From positions 1 to 5,414 of the forward strand of contig JANYCP010000005.1 of the NCBI GenBank assembly GCA_025360265.1: a DNA stretch of 5,414 bases, written 5' to 3'. Within the stretch, counting starts at the first letter, position 1; each line of letters opens with the position of its first letter. The notes below the pieces were generated by a model. The model did not search any database. It had not been told where the DNA came from and was given only the letters and a program-made list of their open reading frames with translations. A program made the position numbers and the translations under genes. The DNA is from Gemmatimonadota bacterium. GTDB lineage: Bacteria; Gemmatimonadota; Gemmatimonadetes; Gemmatimonadales; GWC2-71-9. Shown here one piece after another: positions 1-5,414 of this stretch.

Positions 1-1310
1 GCCGCGCGCGTCTTGTTGCCGCCTTCGGCCTGGAGGACAAACATGATGTACGCCCGCTCGATCATGTCGAGCGACGGATTGGGCTGGGCGCGTTCGGCCA
101 CCAGCGGTTCCTTCTTCTGCCGGGTGATGCGTTCCGGCAGGTGCTGCGGCTCGATGAGATTGCCCTTGGTGAGCACGGTGGCGTGTTCCAGCGCGTTCTG
201 CAGTTCACGCACATTGCCGGGCCATTCGTACACCATGACGGCATCGAGCGCTTCGGCCGTGAGCGCCTTCACTTCCGCGCCCCGCTCCGCCGCCATTTCG
301 GTGAGGAAGTGATCGATCAGCAGCAGCAGGTCATCGCGCCGATCGCGCAACGGCGGCAATTCGAGTGCGAGCACATTCAAGCGGTAAAAGAGATCGGAGC
401 GGAAATTGCCACGCCGGACTTCTTCCTCGAGTTCGCGGTTCGTTGCGGCAACAATGCGCACGTCCACGGGCAGCGCTTCCGTCGCGCCAACCGGAATGAC
501 TTCGCGCTGCTGCAGCACTCGGAGCAGTTTCACTTGCAGTGATGCTGGCATTTCGCCGACTTCGTCGAGAAAGAACGTACCACCACGCGCGGCGGCGAAG
601 AGTCCCTGCTTGTCGCGTACGGCGCCAGTGAACGATCCCTTCACGTGTCCGAAGAGTTCGCTTTCGAGCAGCGTTTCCGGCAGGGCGCCGCAGTTGATCG
701 AGAGAAAGGGTCCGTCGGCCCGCAGCGATGCGTCGTGGATGTAGCGCGCCAGCACTTCCTTGCCGGTGCCGCTTTCACCGCCGAGCAGCACGGTGGAATC
801 GGTGGGAGCGATGATGTCGGCGAGCTTGAGGATTTCAAGGAATCGGCGCGCCTTGCCGATCGGCCGCGTCACAATGGGGCGCGGTCCGCCACCGGTGCGG
901 CGGATCTCCTGCTTGAGCTGCTTGTTCTCGACACGGATCTGGCGGAATTCGCAGGCTCGACGCATGATCGCCAATAGTTCATCGTTGGCGAACGGTTTCT
1001 GCAGATAGTAGAACGCGCCGGCATTGACTGCCTGAATCGCACTCTGCAGCGAGGCTTGCGCGGTCATCAGCAGGACCGGCGTGATCGGGTCGGATTCCTT
1101 GACGGCCTGCAGGATGTCGAGACCGGTGACTTGCGGCATGCGCACGTCGGTCAGCACGATATCGGGGGCGTTGGCACGAATCGCATCGAGACCAGCCTTG
1201 CCGCCCTGCGCGGTGCTGACCTCGTAGCCCTCCTTCTTGAGGAGAATCCTGAGCGTATCGAGGATGCCCGATTCATCGTCGATGACCAATACCGAAGGCT
1301 GCTGACTCAT
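1..1310 (-). CDS. Sigma-54-dependent response regulator, NtrC/PilR type (3' end cut by window)
   Basis: Cytoplasmic transcription activator that, once phosphorylated, uses ATP to open promoters held by sigma-54 RNA polymerase. 436 codons are visible. The receiver domain (residues 5-120) has the acidic pair D11/D12, phospho-acceptor D55 in TDVRMP, T83 and K105 in KPF. A short linker leads to the AAA+ domain: Walker A GESGTGKE at 178-185, the sigma-54 contact loop at 225-230 reading GSFTGA instead of GAFTGA, Walker B FFLDE ending at D249/E250, the arginine region FRSDLFYRL at 303-311 and WPGNVREL at 363-370. From about residue 415 a Fis-type helix-turn-helix begins (GGNKTRA) and runs off the window. 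The ATG start is supported by a strong GGGAGG ribosome site 7 bases upstream. It overlaps the kinase stop by ATGA, so the two are very probably co-translated partners. The family is near certain; the regulon is unknown, and PilR is only the closest-looking relative. Confidence 0.95.
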   Translation of the reverse strand, partial: MSQQPSVLVIDDESGILDTLRILLKKEGYEVSTAQGGKAGLDAIRANAPDIVLTDVRMPQVTGLDILQAVKESDPITPVLLMTAQASLQSAIQAVNAGAFYYLQKPFANDELLAIMRRACEFRQIRVENKQLKQEIRRTGGGPRPIVTRPIGKARRFLEILKLADIIAPTDSTVLLGGESGTGKEVLARYIHDASLRADGPFLSINCGALPETLLESELFGHVKGSFTGAVRDKQGLFAAARGGTFFLDEVGEMPASLQVKLLRVLQQREVIPVGATEALPVDVRIVAATNRELEEEVRRGNFRSDLFYRLNVLALELPPLRDRRDDLLLLIDHFLTEMAAERGAEVKALTAEALDAVMVYEWPGNVRELQNALEHATVLTKGNLIEPQHLPERITRQKKEPLVAERAQPNPSLDMIERAYIMFVLQAEGGNKTRA

Positions 1311-3052
1311 GCCCTGTCCTCCCTGTTCCAAGTCGCTGGCAGAAATATCGAGAAGGTAGTTCCATCACCCTGCGCCGTATCGACGAGCACGACACCGCGA
1401 TGCGCGGCAACCGCCCGTTGCACAATCGCGAGCCCAAGTCCGGTGCCGCCCTGCCGACCGCTGACAAACGGCTCGAAGAGTCGCTCGCGTACGATTTCCG
1501 GAATGCCCGGTCCGGTATCGTGCACCACCAGCTTCACCGGCCGTTCCACCGAGCCGCCAGGCCCTTCGCCCGGCGCCGTGGTCGCTACGGTCACGGTGAT
1601 TCGCCCCCGGCCCTCAAGCGCTTGAGCCGCATTGAGCAGCAGATTGCTGATCAGGCGATTGAGCAGATCGCTGTCGGCGTCAAGTGTCACCGCCTCGCCT
1701 CGCACCTCAATGCCAACGCCCTGAGCCGCCGGCTGCGCGGCCACGATGCGGACCGCATCGCGTACCAATGCCAGTAGATCGAGTCGTTCGAACTTGGTGG
1801 CGCGAACGCGCGAGAAATCGAGAAACTCACTGAGCAGGCGATTCAACCGTTCACTCTCGCGCATGACGAGACGCGCAAGCGTCTGATCGTCTTCGTCCTC
1901 GCCGACGGACCGCGCGAGCTGCTCCACTGCACTTCGAATGGCAGCAAGCGGATTGCGGATTTCGTGCGCGAGCGAAGCACTCAACGCGGCCACCGCTTCC
2001 AGCCGCTCGGCCCGCAGGCGAAACTCCTGCAGCCGCTTGAGGTCCGAGATATCGGTAAATATCGCCGTGACGAGGCGTCGATCGCTGCCCGGCCGCTTGA
2101 ACGTGGTGGTGCTGAGCCCGACCGGAAAGAGCGTTCCGTCCCCTCGGCGCACCTGCACTTCGGCTCGCGCCACCCGCGCCCCATCGGCGATGCCGCGGGT
2201 AATGGCTTCGTACAGCTCGCGGGACCGCGCCCGCAACGACTCCAGCACCGGCTGGCCCGGGATGAAGGTCGCCGCGTCGGCACTGAGAATGGATCGACCT
2301 GGCGGATTGATGTATCCCAGCCGGCCATCGCCGTCGACGCTGAGTACGCCCGACTGAATGCTCCCCAGGATCTCGTCGGCCTCGAGCCGCGCCTGGAAGA
2401 GTGCGGCAGCCAGGGCTCGCTGCTCGCGTGAGGCATCGGTCAGGCGGTTGCCAAGGATGGCGATGAGCGCGCCGACGAAGGCGATCACGACCACCTGATA
2501 CCAGAATCGGGCATCGACCGCGTCGGGAATGGTGGCCGATGTTTGAACCGAGAAGCCGATGTAGCAACTGCAGGCGAGTGCCACCACGATCAATCCGCGC
2601 CCGACCGGCAGCAGGAGCGCGTACACCGTGACCAGGAGCACGTACAGGGCGGCCACCGAAGTGGCGGCCTCCCTCGTCTGGAAGGTGACGAGGGTGGTCA
2701 CCACCATCACATCGGCGGCGGCCTGCAATAGCAGGGCATCGGGCCCCGGTATGCCGGTCGGCCGACGGATCTGCCAGCCAAGCCACGCTGCTGCAATAAT
2801 CGCCAGCGCGGCGACGCCAGCAACCGACCAGAACGCAGTATCGACGATCCCGGCATGGGCGCCGAGCTCGCGCCCGATCGCTAGCGCCACGAGGATCAAC
2901 CGAGCGACGACAACGCCGGCAAGAAGGACGCGCGGACCGGGCACCGACAGGCGTTCCAATCCCTTTGCCGTCGCCTGTGGCGCAGCGGCATCGACCGGGA
3001 AGGCGCCGCTGCGCGGGTCGTTCAGGTCGAGGGGTGGGGGTGTAGGATTCAA
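1307..3052 (-). CDS. Membrane sensor histidine kinase with PAS domain, PilS/NtrB type
   Basis: Inner-membrane sensor kinase of 581 residues that autophosphorylates on histidine and should pass the phosphate to the regulator encoded just downstream. A Pro-rich cytoplasmic N-terminus is followed by about six hydrophobic segments (near 41-60, 73-95, 106-124, 132-149, 151-168, 185-201) with very short loops, so there is no large periplasmic sensor domain. A PAS domain follows (about 222-340), then HisKA with H363 in SLAHEIRNPL, and the ATPase domain: N box LISNLLLNAAQAL with N470 and N474, G1 DTGPGIP at 512-518, F box LFEPF from 525, G2 GGTGLGLAI at 535-543. The layout and the wording around H363 match PilS-like kinases. 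The start given is TTG at 3052; an in-frame stop lies upstream at 3077-3079 and no good ribosome site precedes it, so a start at TTG (residue 32) or GTG (residue 37) is possible. The signal sensed cannot be read from sequence. Confidence 0.93.
   Translation of the reverse strand: MNPTPPPLDLNDPRSGAFPVDAAAPQATAKGLERLSVPGPRVLLAGVVVARLILVALAIGRELGAHAGIVDTAFWSVAGVAALAIIAAAWLGWQIRRPTGIPGPDALLLQAAADVMVVTTLVTFQTREAATSVAALYVLLVTVYALLLPVGRGLIVVALACSCYIGFSVQTSATIPDAVDARFWYQVVVIAFVGALIAILGNRLTDASREQRALAAALFQARLEADEILGSIQSGVLSVDGDGRLGYINPPGRSILSADAATFIPGQPVLESLRARSRELYEAITRGIADGARVARAEVQVRRGDGTLFPVGLSTTTFKRPGSDRRLVTAIFTDISDLKRLQEFRLRAERLEAVAALSASLAHEIRNPLAAIRSAVEQLARSVGEDEDDQTLARLVMRESERLNRLLSEFLDFSRVRATKFERLDLLALVRDAVRIVAAQPAAQGVGIEVRGEAVTLDADSDLLNRLISNLLLNAAQALEGRGRITVTVATTAPGEGPGGSVERPVKLVVHDTGPGIPEIVRERLFEPFVSGRQGGTGLGLAIVQRAVAAHRGVVLVDTAQGDGTTFSIFLPATWNREDRA
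1318..1323 (-). promoter_or_regulatory. Ribosome binding site of the response regulator
   Basis: GGGAGG on the minus strand, 7 bases before the ATG at 1310. It lies inside the last codons of the kinase gene and fixes the regulator start. Confidence 0.75.
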
Positions 3053-3109
3053 GCCACGAAATATGGCCTGCGGGACCTACCGAGAGAAGAGAGACGAGGC
3101 ACGAGAGAC
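3053..3109. promoter_or_regulatory. Divergent intergenic region between the kinase and Hsp15 genes
   Basis: These 57 bases separate two divergently transcribed genes, so both promoters must lie here or extend into the coding sequences. There is one AT-rich patch (gaaatatgg, about 3058-3066) that could hold a -10 element on either strand, but I see no convincing -35/-10 pair and no GG-N10-GC sigma-54 site. The purine-rich stretch from about 3081 belongs to the Hsp15 leader. Confidence 0.4.
3096..3107 (+). promoter_or_regulatory. Probable ribosome binding site of the Hsp15 gene
   Basis: GAGG at 3096-3099 lies 10 bases before the GTG at 3110, with a second purine run GAGAG at 3103-3107. The first has the usable spacing and supports the GTG start. 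Confidence 0.5.
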
Positions 3110-3496
3110 GTGACCACTCAAGAGAAAGTCAGGCTCGATAAATGGCTTTGGGCGGCGCGTTTCTACAAGACGCGTTCGGCAGCCACCGAGGCCGTCATCG
3201 GCGGCAAGATCGAGGTGAATGGTGATGCTGCGAAACCGGCGCGACTGGTAGGACCTGGCGATACGGTCCGCATCCGTGTGGCGCCGTACGAACACATTGT
3301 TGTCGTGACCGGGATCGCGGAACGACGAGGTTCAGCGACGGTCGCGGCGGGCCTGTATCAGGAATCGGACGCGTCGCGCGCGGCGCGCGAACGGCAGCAT
3401 GAGCTGCTCAAGATTGCGCCAGGATTTGATTTTCCGGAGGGGAAGCCGAGCAAGAAGGAGCGGAGGGCGTTCGAAAAATTTCGGGGGAAGCGCTAG
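3110..3496 (+). CDS. hslR: Hsp15, S4-domain ribosome-associated heat-shock protein
   Basis: Small basic RNA-binding protein of 128 residues, close to the 133 of the E. coli protein. In E. coli, Hsp15 binds free 50S subunits that still carry a nascent chain on tRNA and helps return them to use after heat stress. The S4 fold is at the N-terminus: RLDKWLWAARFYKTRS (8-23) is the diagnostic first helix pair, followed by the GGKIEVNG turn and the KPARLVGPGDTVRI strand. The C-terminus is rich in Lys and Arg (PSKKERRAFEKFRGKR), as expected for rRNA contact. The start codon is GTG. The gene is alone on the plus strand here, divergent from the kinase; its TAG stop is nested with the stop of the convergent molybdoenzyme gene in one CTAG. 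Other short S4 proteins (such as YbcJ or RqcH-partner RqcP types) are alternatives, but the DKWLWxxRFxKTR pattern and the basic tail favour Hsp15. Confidence 0.88.
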   Translation: MTTQEKVRLDKWLWAARFYKTRSAATEAVIGGKIEVNGDAAKPARLVGPGDTVRIRVAPYEHIVVVTGIAERRGSATVAAGLYQESDASRAARERQHELLKIAPGFDFPEGKPSKKERRAFEKFRGKR

Positions 3497-4206
3497 AGCC
3501 CGCCAAACCACGGATAGCCGCGATCCTCCCAGTAGCCGCCAATCTTCTTGTCGGTGAAGGTCACTTTCGTCAGGTATTTCGTGAGCTTGTAGCCGAGCTT
3601 GATCGGCGAGTAGAGGCGGAGCGGCGCGCCATGCGCTGCCGCAATGGGCTTTCCTTCAAACGCGTCGGCAAGCATCGTCTGCGGGTGCATCGCGCTGGCG
3701 ATGTCCCAGCCGTTCATGTAGCCTGAGTCGAACGAATCGAACTGGACGTACTTCGCGTCCGGCATCGGCTCGACCAGCGCGGCAAATGTGGTGAACGGCA
3801 CGCCACCCCACGATTTCACCACGGACCAGCCTTCCACGCAGTGATGGGTGATGGTGTAGTTGATGTGAGGCAGTGTTGAGATCATCTCCGGCGTGAACGC
3901 CGTTGGCTTGCGCACCAGGCCACCAACCTCGAGTCGCCACGCCGACGGATCCGCGATCGTTGGCATCCCTTCCGACACGAAATAGCTCGGCATTTGTCCG
4001 CGGGCGATCTGCGCCGGATTGGCCTCCGCGTGCCGCACCGCGAGCAATCCTTCGCCCAGCGAATTGTTCGCGGCAATGACCTTGTCGAACACTGGCTGCA
4101 GGTGCTTGCCGCCGTCCCAGCCGCATGCAGCAAGTGCAATCGGCACGGCAGGTGAGGCCAGGCGAATGAAGTCACGACGGGCAATAATCCGGGACGATTC
4201 ACTCAT
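3493..4206 (-). CDS. Tat-exported molybdopterin-dependent oxidoreductase, MsrP/sulfite oxidase family
   Basis: Predicted molybdenum-cofactor enzyme of 237 residues acting outside the cytoplasmic membrane. Residues 10-16 (RRDFIRL) form a twin-arginine motif followed by a short hydrophobic stretch and LAAC (25-28), which fits a lipobox, so the mature protein may be lipid-anchored at C28. The oxidoreductase domain (about 70-220) has the expected Mo-ligand cysteine, C123 in HHCVEGWS, followed by SWGGVPF, then GYMNGWD, HPQTMLA, HGAPLRL (192-198) and KLGYKLTKYL, all in the family order. There is no C-terminal dimerisation domain of eukaryotic sulfite oxidase type, and the length is below that of E. 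coli MsrP (roughly 330). MsrP repairs methionine sulfoxide in periplasmic proteins; whether this one does is unknown. It overlaps the cytochrome b gene by 8 bases (ATGAGTGA), which points to a two-subunit complex. The ATG is preceded by GGGAGG at a 10-base spacing. Family confident, substrate not. Confidence 0.9.
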   Translation of the reverse strand: MSESSRIIARRDFIRLASPAVPIALAACGWDGGKHLQPVFDKVIAANNSLGEGLLAVRHAEANPAQIARGQMPSYFVSEGMPTIADPSAWRLEVGGLVRKPTAFTPEMISTLPHINYTITHHCVEGWSVVKSWGGVPFTTFAALVEPMPDAKYVQFDSFDSGYMNGWDIASAMHPQTMLADAFEGKPIAAAHGAPLRLYSPIKLGYKLTKYLTKVTFTDKKIGGYWEDRGYPWFGGL

Positions 4207-4894
4207 GGCTGGTGTGCCTCCCGCGATAGCGGCCAGTGATTATTGCACGGAGCGATGCCGGATCGGCGACAAAGACCATGACCACGTGCGCCATGATGAA
4301 GGCGGTGAAGGTCCACACCGCGACAAAGTGCCAGTAGCGCGCCCACTCGTAGCCGCCGAAGAGCGACGTCAGGAACGACAGCTGAATCGGCTTGGCAATG
4401 GCAAACCCCGACAGAATCGAAATCATCGCAAGCACGATGGCGAAGGTGTAGGCACTCTTCTGCAGCGGGTTGTGCTTTCCCTGCGGCGGATGGTCCTTCC
4501 GCAAGCGCAAGTAGTAGCGCGTCATCTGCCATGCACCGGGAACGTCGCGCGGCCCGAAGAGAAGTGCGCGCCATTCACCAGAAATCACCAGAAAGAGCAC
4601 GTACGCCAATCCGGTGAGCACGAACGGCCAAGCCAGCGTGAAGTGCCAGCGCAGACCGCCGGCCAGCCAGCCGCCGAGCTTCACGGCCTGCGGGATCGCC
4701 ATGCGCGATGCATCGAATGGATTGGGAACGTTGAACGTGTCGTCGTGAAAACCGATGTGGCCGTACGCAGTGTAGATCTGCAGGCCGCTGCCGATCATGC
4801 CGGCAAGAAAGACCGCGTTGAGCCAGTGCGTGATGCGAACGATGGGGCGGTGGCGGGGGACGGCATGGGGCATGGGGCCGGGGGCATGGGACAT
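4199..4894 (-). CDS. Cytochrome b subunit, cytochrome b561 / Ni-hydrogenase b-type family
   Basis: Integral membrane heme protein of 231 residues, the likely electron donor or acceptor of the molybdoenzyme encoded directly after it. Four hydrophobic segments are visible (about 24-41, 82-104, 147-168, 188-210). Candidate heme-b ligands sit where this family has them: H23 in RITHW at the start of helix 1, H84 in RWHF at helix 2, and H189 and H203 in helix 4 (WHF and AHV, 14 apart). Such proteins carry two b hemes and exchange electrons with the quinone pool. The pattern is unlike MsrQ/YedZ, the usual MsrP partner. A longer loop (42-81) links helices 1 and 2. The start chosen is the ATG at 4894, 16 bases after the ABC-F stop; it has no clear ribosome site, and the ATG at 4873 (residue 8) is an in-frame alternative. 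The first 16 residues are rich in Pro and His because they are encoded by a heptamer repeat. The open frame runs further upstream only by overlapping the ABC-F gene. Confidence 0.88.
   Translation of the reverse strand: MSHAPGPMPHAVPRHRPIVRITHWLNAVFLAGMIGSGLQIYTAYGHIGFHDDTFNVPNPFDASRMAIPQAVKLGGWLAGGLRWHFTLAWPFVLTGLAYVLFLVISGEWRALLFGPRDVPGAWQMTRYYLRLRKDHPPQGKHNPLQKSAYTFAIVLAMISILSGFAIAKPIQLSFLTSLFGGYEWARYWHFVAVWTFTAFIMAHVVMVFVADPASLRAIITGRYRGRHTSHE
4217..4222 (-). promoter_or_regulatory. Ribosome binding site of the molybdoenzyme
   Basis: GGGAGG on the minus strand, 10 bases before the ATG at 4206, located inside the end of the cytochrome b gene. It is the same hexamer used by the response regulator and fixes the start that places the twin-arginine motif near the N-terminus. 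Confidence 0.7.
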
Positions 4895-4898
4895 GGGA
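4864..4898. repeat. Tandem heptamer repeat over the cytochrome b start codon, also a G-quadruplex motif
   Basis: Five consecutive 7-base units on the plus strand: CATGGGG twice, the degenerate CCGGGGG, then CATGGGA twice. Four units carry a minus-strand ATG (4894, 4887, 4873, 4866); only those at 4894 and 4873 are in the cytochrome b frame. The G runs at 4867-4870, 4874-4877, 4880-4884, 4888-4890 and 4895-4897, separated by 2-4 bases, meet the usual G-quadruplex pattern on the plus strand, which is the template strand of the gene. Two more G runs lie just left (4844-4847 and 4855-4859). Confidence 0.7.
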
Positions 4899-4910
4899 TG
4901 AAATCTACGC

Positions 4911-5414
4911 TCAGGACGAGGAGAGCGCTGACTCTGCCGCTTCCCATGCGGCGAACGCCGCGTCGCGTGCCACGCGAGCCGCATCACGAGCCTTGGTCGC
5001 GACCCGCGCCGCGTGCTTGGCGTCCGGCAAGTGGTACAGTGCCGGGTCGGCCAGCTCCGCTTCGAGCCGCGCCAGTTCGGCGTCGCAACGGGCCACCTCC
5101 GCCTCGGCGTCACCGCGCGCCCGCTCGGCGGTGCGGCGCAGTGAGGCGTCGGAACGTGGCTTCGCCTTCCCGGGCTTTTCCGTGGCACGTGCGGCGGCGC
5201 GATCGTCGGCGGCCTGTTGCTTCTTGCCGGCGACGTCCTGCTCCCACTCCGCAAACGTTCCTGGGTAATCGGTCATCTTGGCACGCTCGAGCGACCAGAT
5301 GCGGGTTGCCAGCGTGGTCAGCAGCGCGCGATCATGGGTGACCAGGACGACAGTGCCATCGTAGTTCTCAAGCGCATCTTCCAGTGCCTCGATCGATTCG
5401 ACATCGAGATGGTT
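4911..5414 (-). CDS. ABC-F family ATPase, C-terminal part (5' end cut by window)
   Basis: The visible 167 codons are the end of a soluble ABC-F protein; these have two ATPase domains, no membrane part, and act on the ribosome (translation factors or antibiotic protection) or, as in Uup, also bind DNA. The fragment opens at NHLDVESIEALE, the D-loop just after Walker B of the second ATPase domain, and continues with GTVVLVTHDRALL, whose VTHDR holds the switch histidine. YPGTFAEWEQ follows, as is usual after this domain in ABC-F proteins. The remaining 110 or so residues are rich in Ala, Arg, Lys and Glu with a heptad-like pattern and a Pro/Lys-rich hinge, fitting the coiled-coil C-terminal extension seen in Uup-like members. 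The stop is 16 bases before the cytochrome b start, so both are probably in one transcript. The subfamily cannot be told, since the interdomain linker is outside the window. Confidence 0.9.
   Translation of the reverse strand, partial: NHLDVESIEALEDALENYDGTVVLVTHDRALLTTLATRIWSLERAKMTDYPGTFAEWEQDVAGKKQQAADDRAAARATEKPGKAKPRSDASLRRTAERARGDAEAEVARCDAELARLEAELADPALYHLPDAKHAARVATKARDAARVARDAAFAAWEAAESALSSS

Noticed and set aside
1056..1625. Plus-strand open frame of 189 codons over the regulator/kinase junction
   Set aside because: It is antisense to the receiver domain and the ATPase domain, both of which have intact motifs on the minus strand.
2652..2665. Small hairpin GCCAC-CGAA-GTGGC as a terminator or regulatory site
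   Set aside because: The stem is only 5 base pairs, has no T-run, and lies in the middle of the kinase membrane domain.
1851..2786. Minus-strand open frame of 311 codons inside the kinase gene
   Set aside because: It is a shifted frame of the kinase, rich in Arg, Gly and Ala without motifs; the kinase frame has all catalytic boxes.
3077..3295. Minus-strand 72-codon frame opposite the start of hslR
   Set aside because: It covers the S4 domain antisense, has no recognisable features, and conflicts with a well-supported gene.
4895..5254. Upstream extension of the cytochrome b frame to a 351-codon protein
   Set aside because: The extra 120 residues are an out-of-frame reading of the ABC-F C-terminus, Arg- and Pro-rich, and the membrane protein is complete from 4894.
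4019..5341. Long plus-strand open frame of 440 codons across the cytochrome b and ABC-F genes
   Set aside because: It lies antisense to two clear protein families; its product is Arg- and Pro-rich with no domain pattern, as expected from the complement of high-GC coding DNA.

Overview
The DNA is GC-rich with no sign of mobile elements, RNA genes or CRISPR. Gene style (an NtrC-type two-component pair, an ABC-F ATPase, a Tat-exported molybdoenzyme, GTG and TTG starts) fits a high-GC Gram-negative-type bacterium. The response regulator receiver resembles those I associate with Gemmatimonadota, but that assignment is an impression from protein style only.

Layout, left to right. Bases 1-1310 (minus strand) hold a sigma-54-dependent response regulator, cut at the window edge inside its DNA-binding helix-turn-helix. 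Bases 1307-3052 (minus) hold its partner, a membrane histidine kinase with a six-helix sensor, a PAS domain and a kinase core of PilS/NtrB type; the two genes overlap by ATGA. A 57-base divergent gap (3053-3109) separates the kinase from a short plus-strand gene for Hsp15, the S4-domain heat-shock protein of the 50S subunit (3110-3496). This converges, with the two stop codons sharing one CTAG, on a minus-strand cluster: a Tat-exported MsrP/sulfite-oxidase-like molybdoenzyme (3493-4206), a four-helix di-heme-type cytochrome b (4199-4894), and the C-terminal end of an ABC-F ATPase (4911-5414, cut at the right edge).

How they work together. The left pair is a signalling module: the kinase senses something at or in the membrane and phosphorylates the regulator at Asp55, which then activates sigma-54 promoters. 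The right cluster reads as an operon ABC-F > cytochrome b > molybdoenzyme, in which quinol electrons would pass through the membrane hemes to the Mo centre outside the cytoplasmic membrane. This resembles MsrPQ in logic, but the membrane partner is not MsrQ-like, so the substrate is open. The most notable items are this non-standard pairing, a predicted lipidated Tat signal on the molybdoenzyme, and a G-rich heptamer repeat that covers the cytochrome b start codon. I see no clearly novel system.
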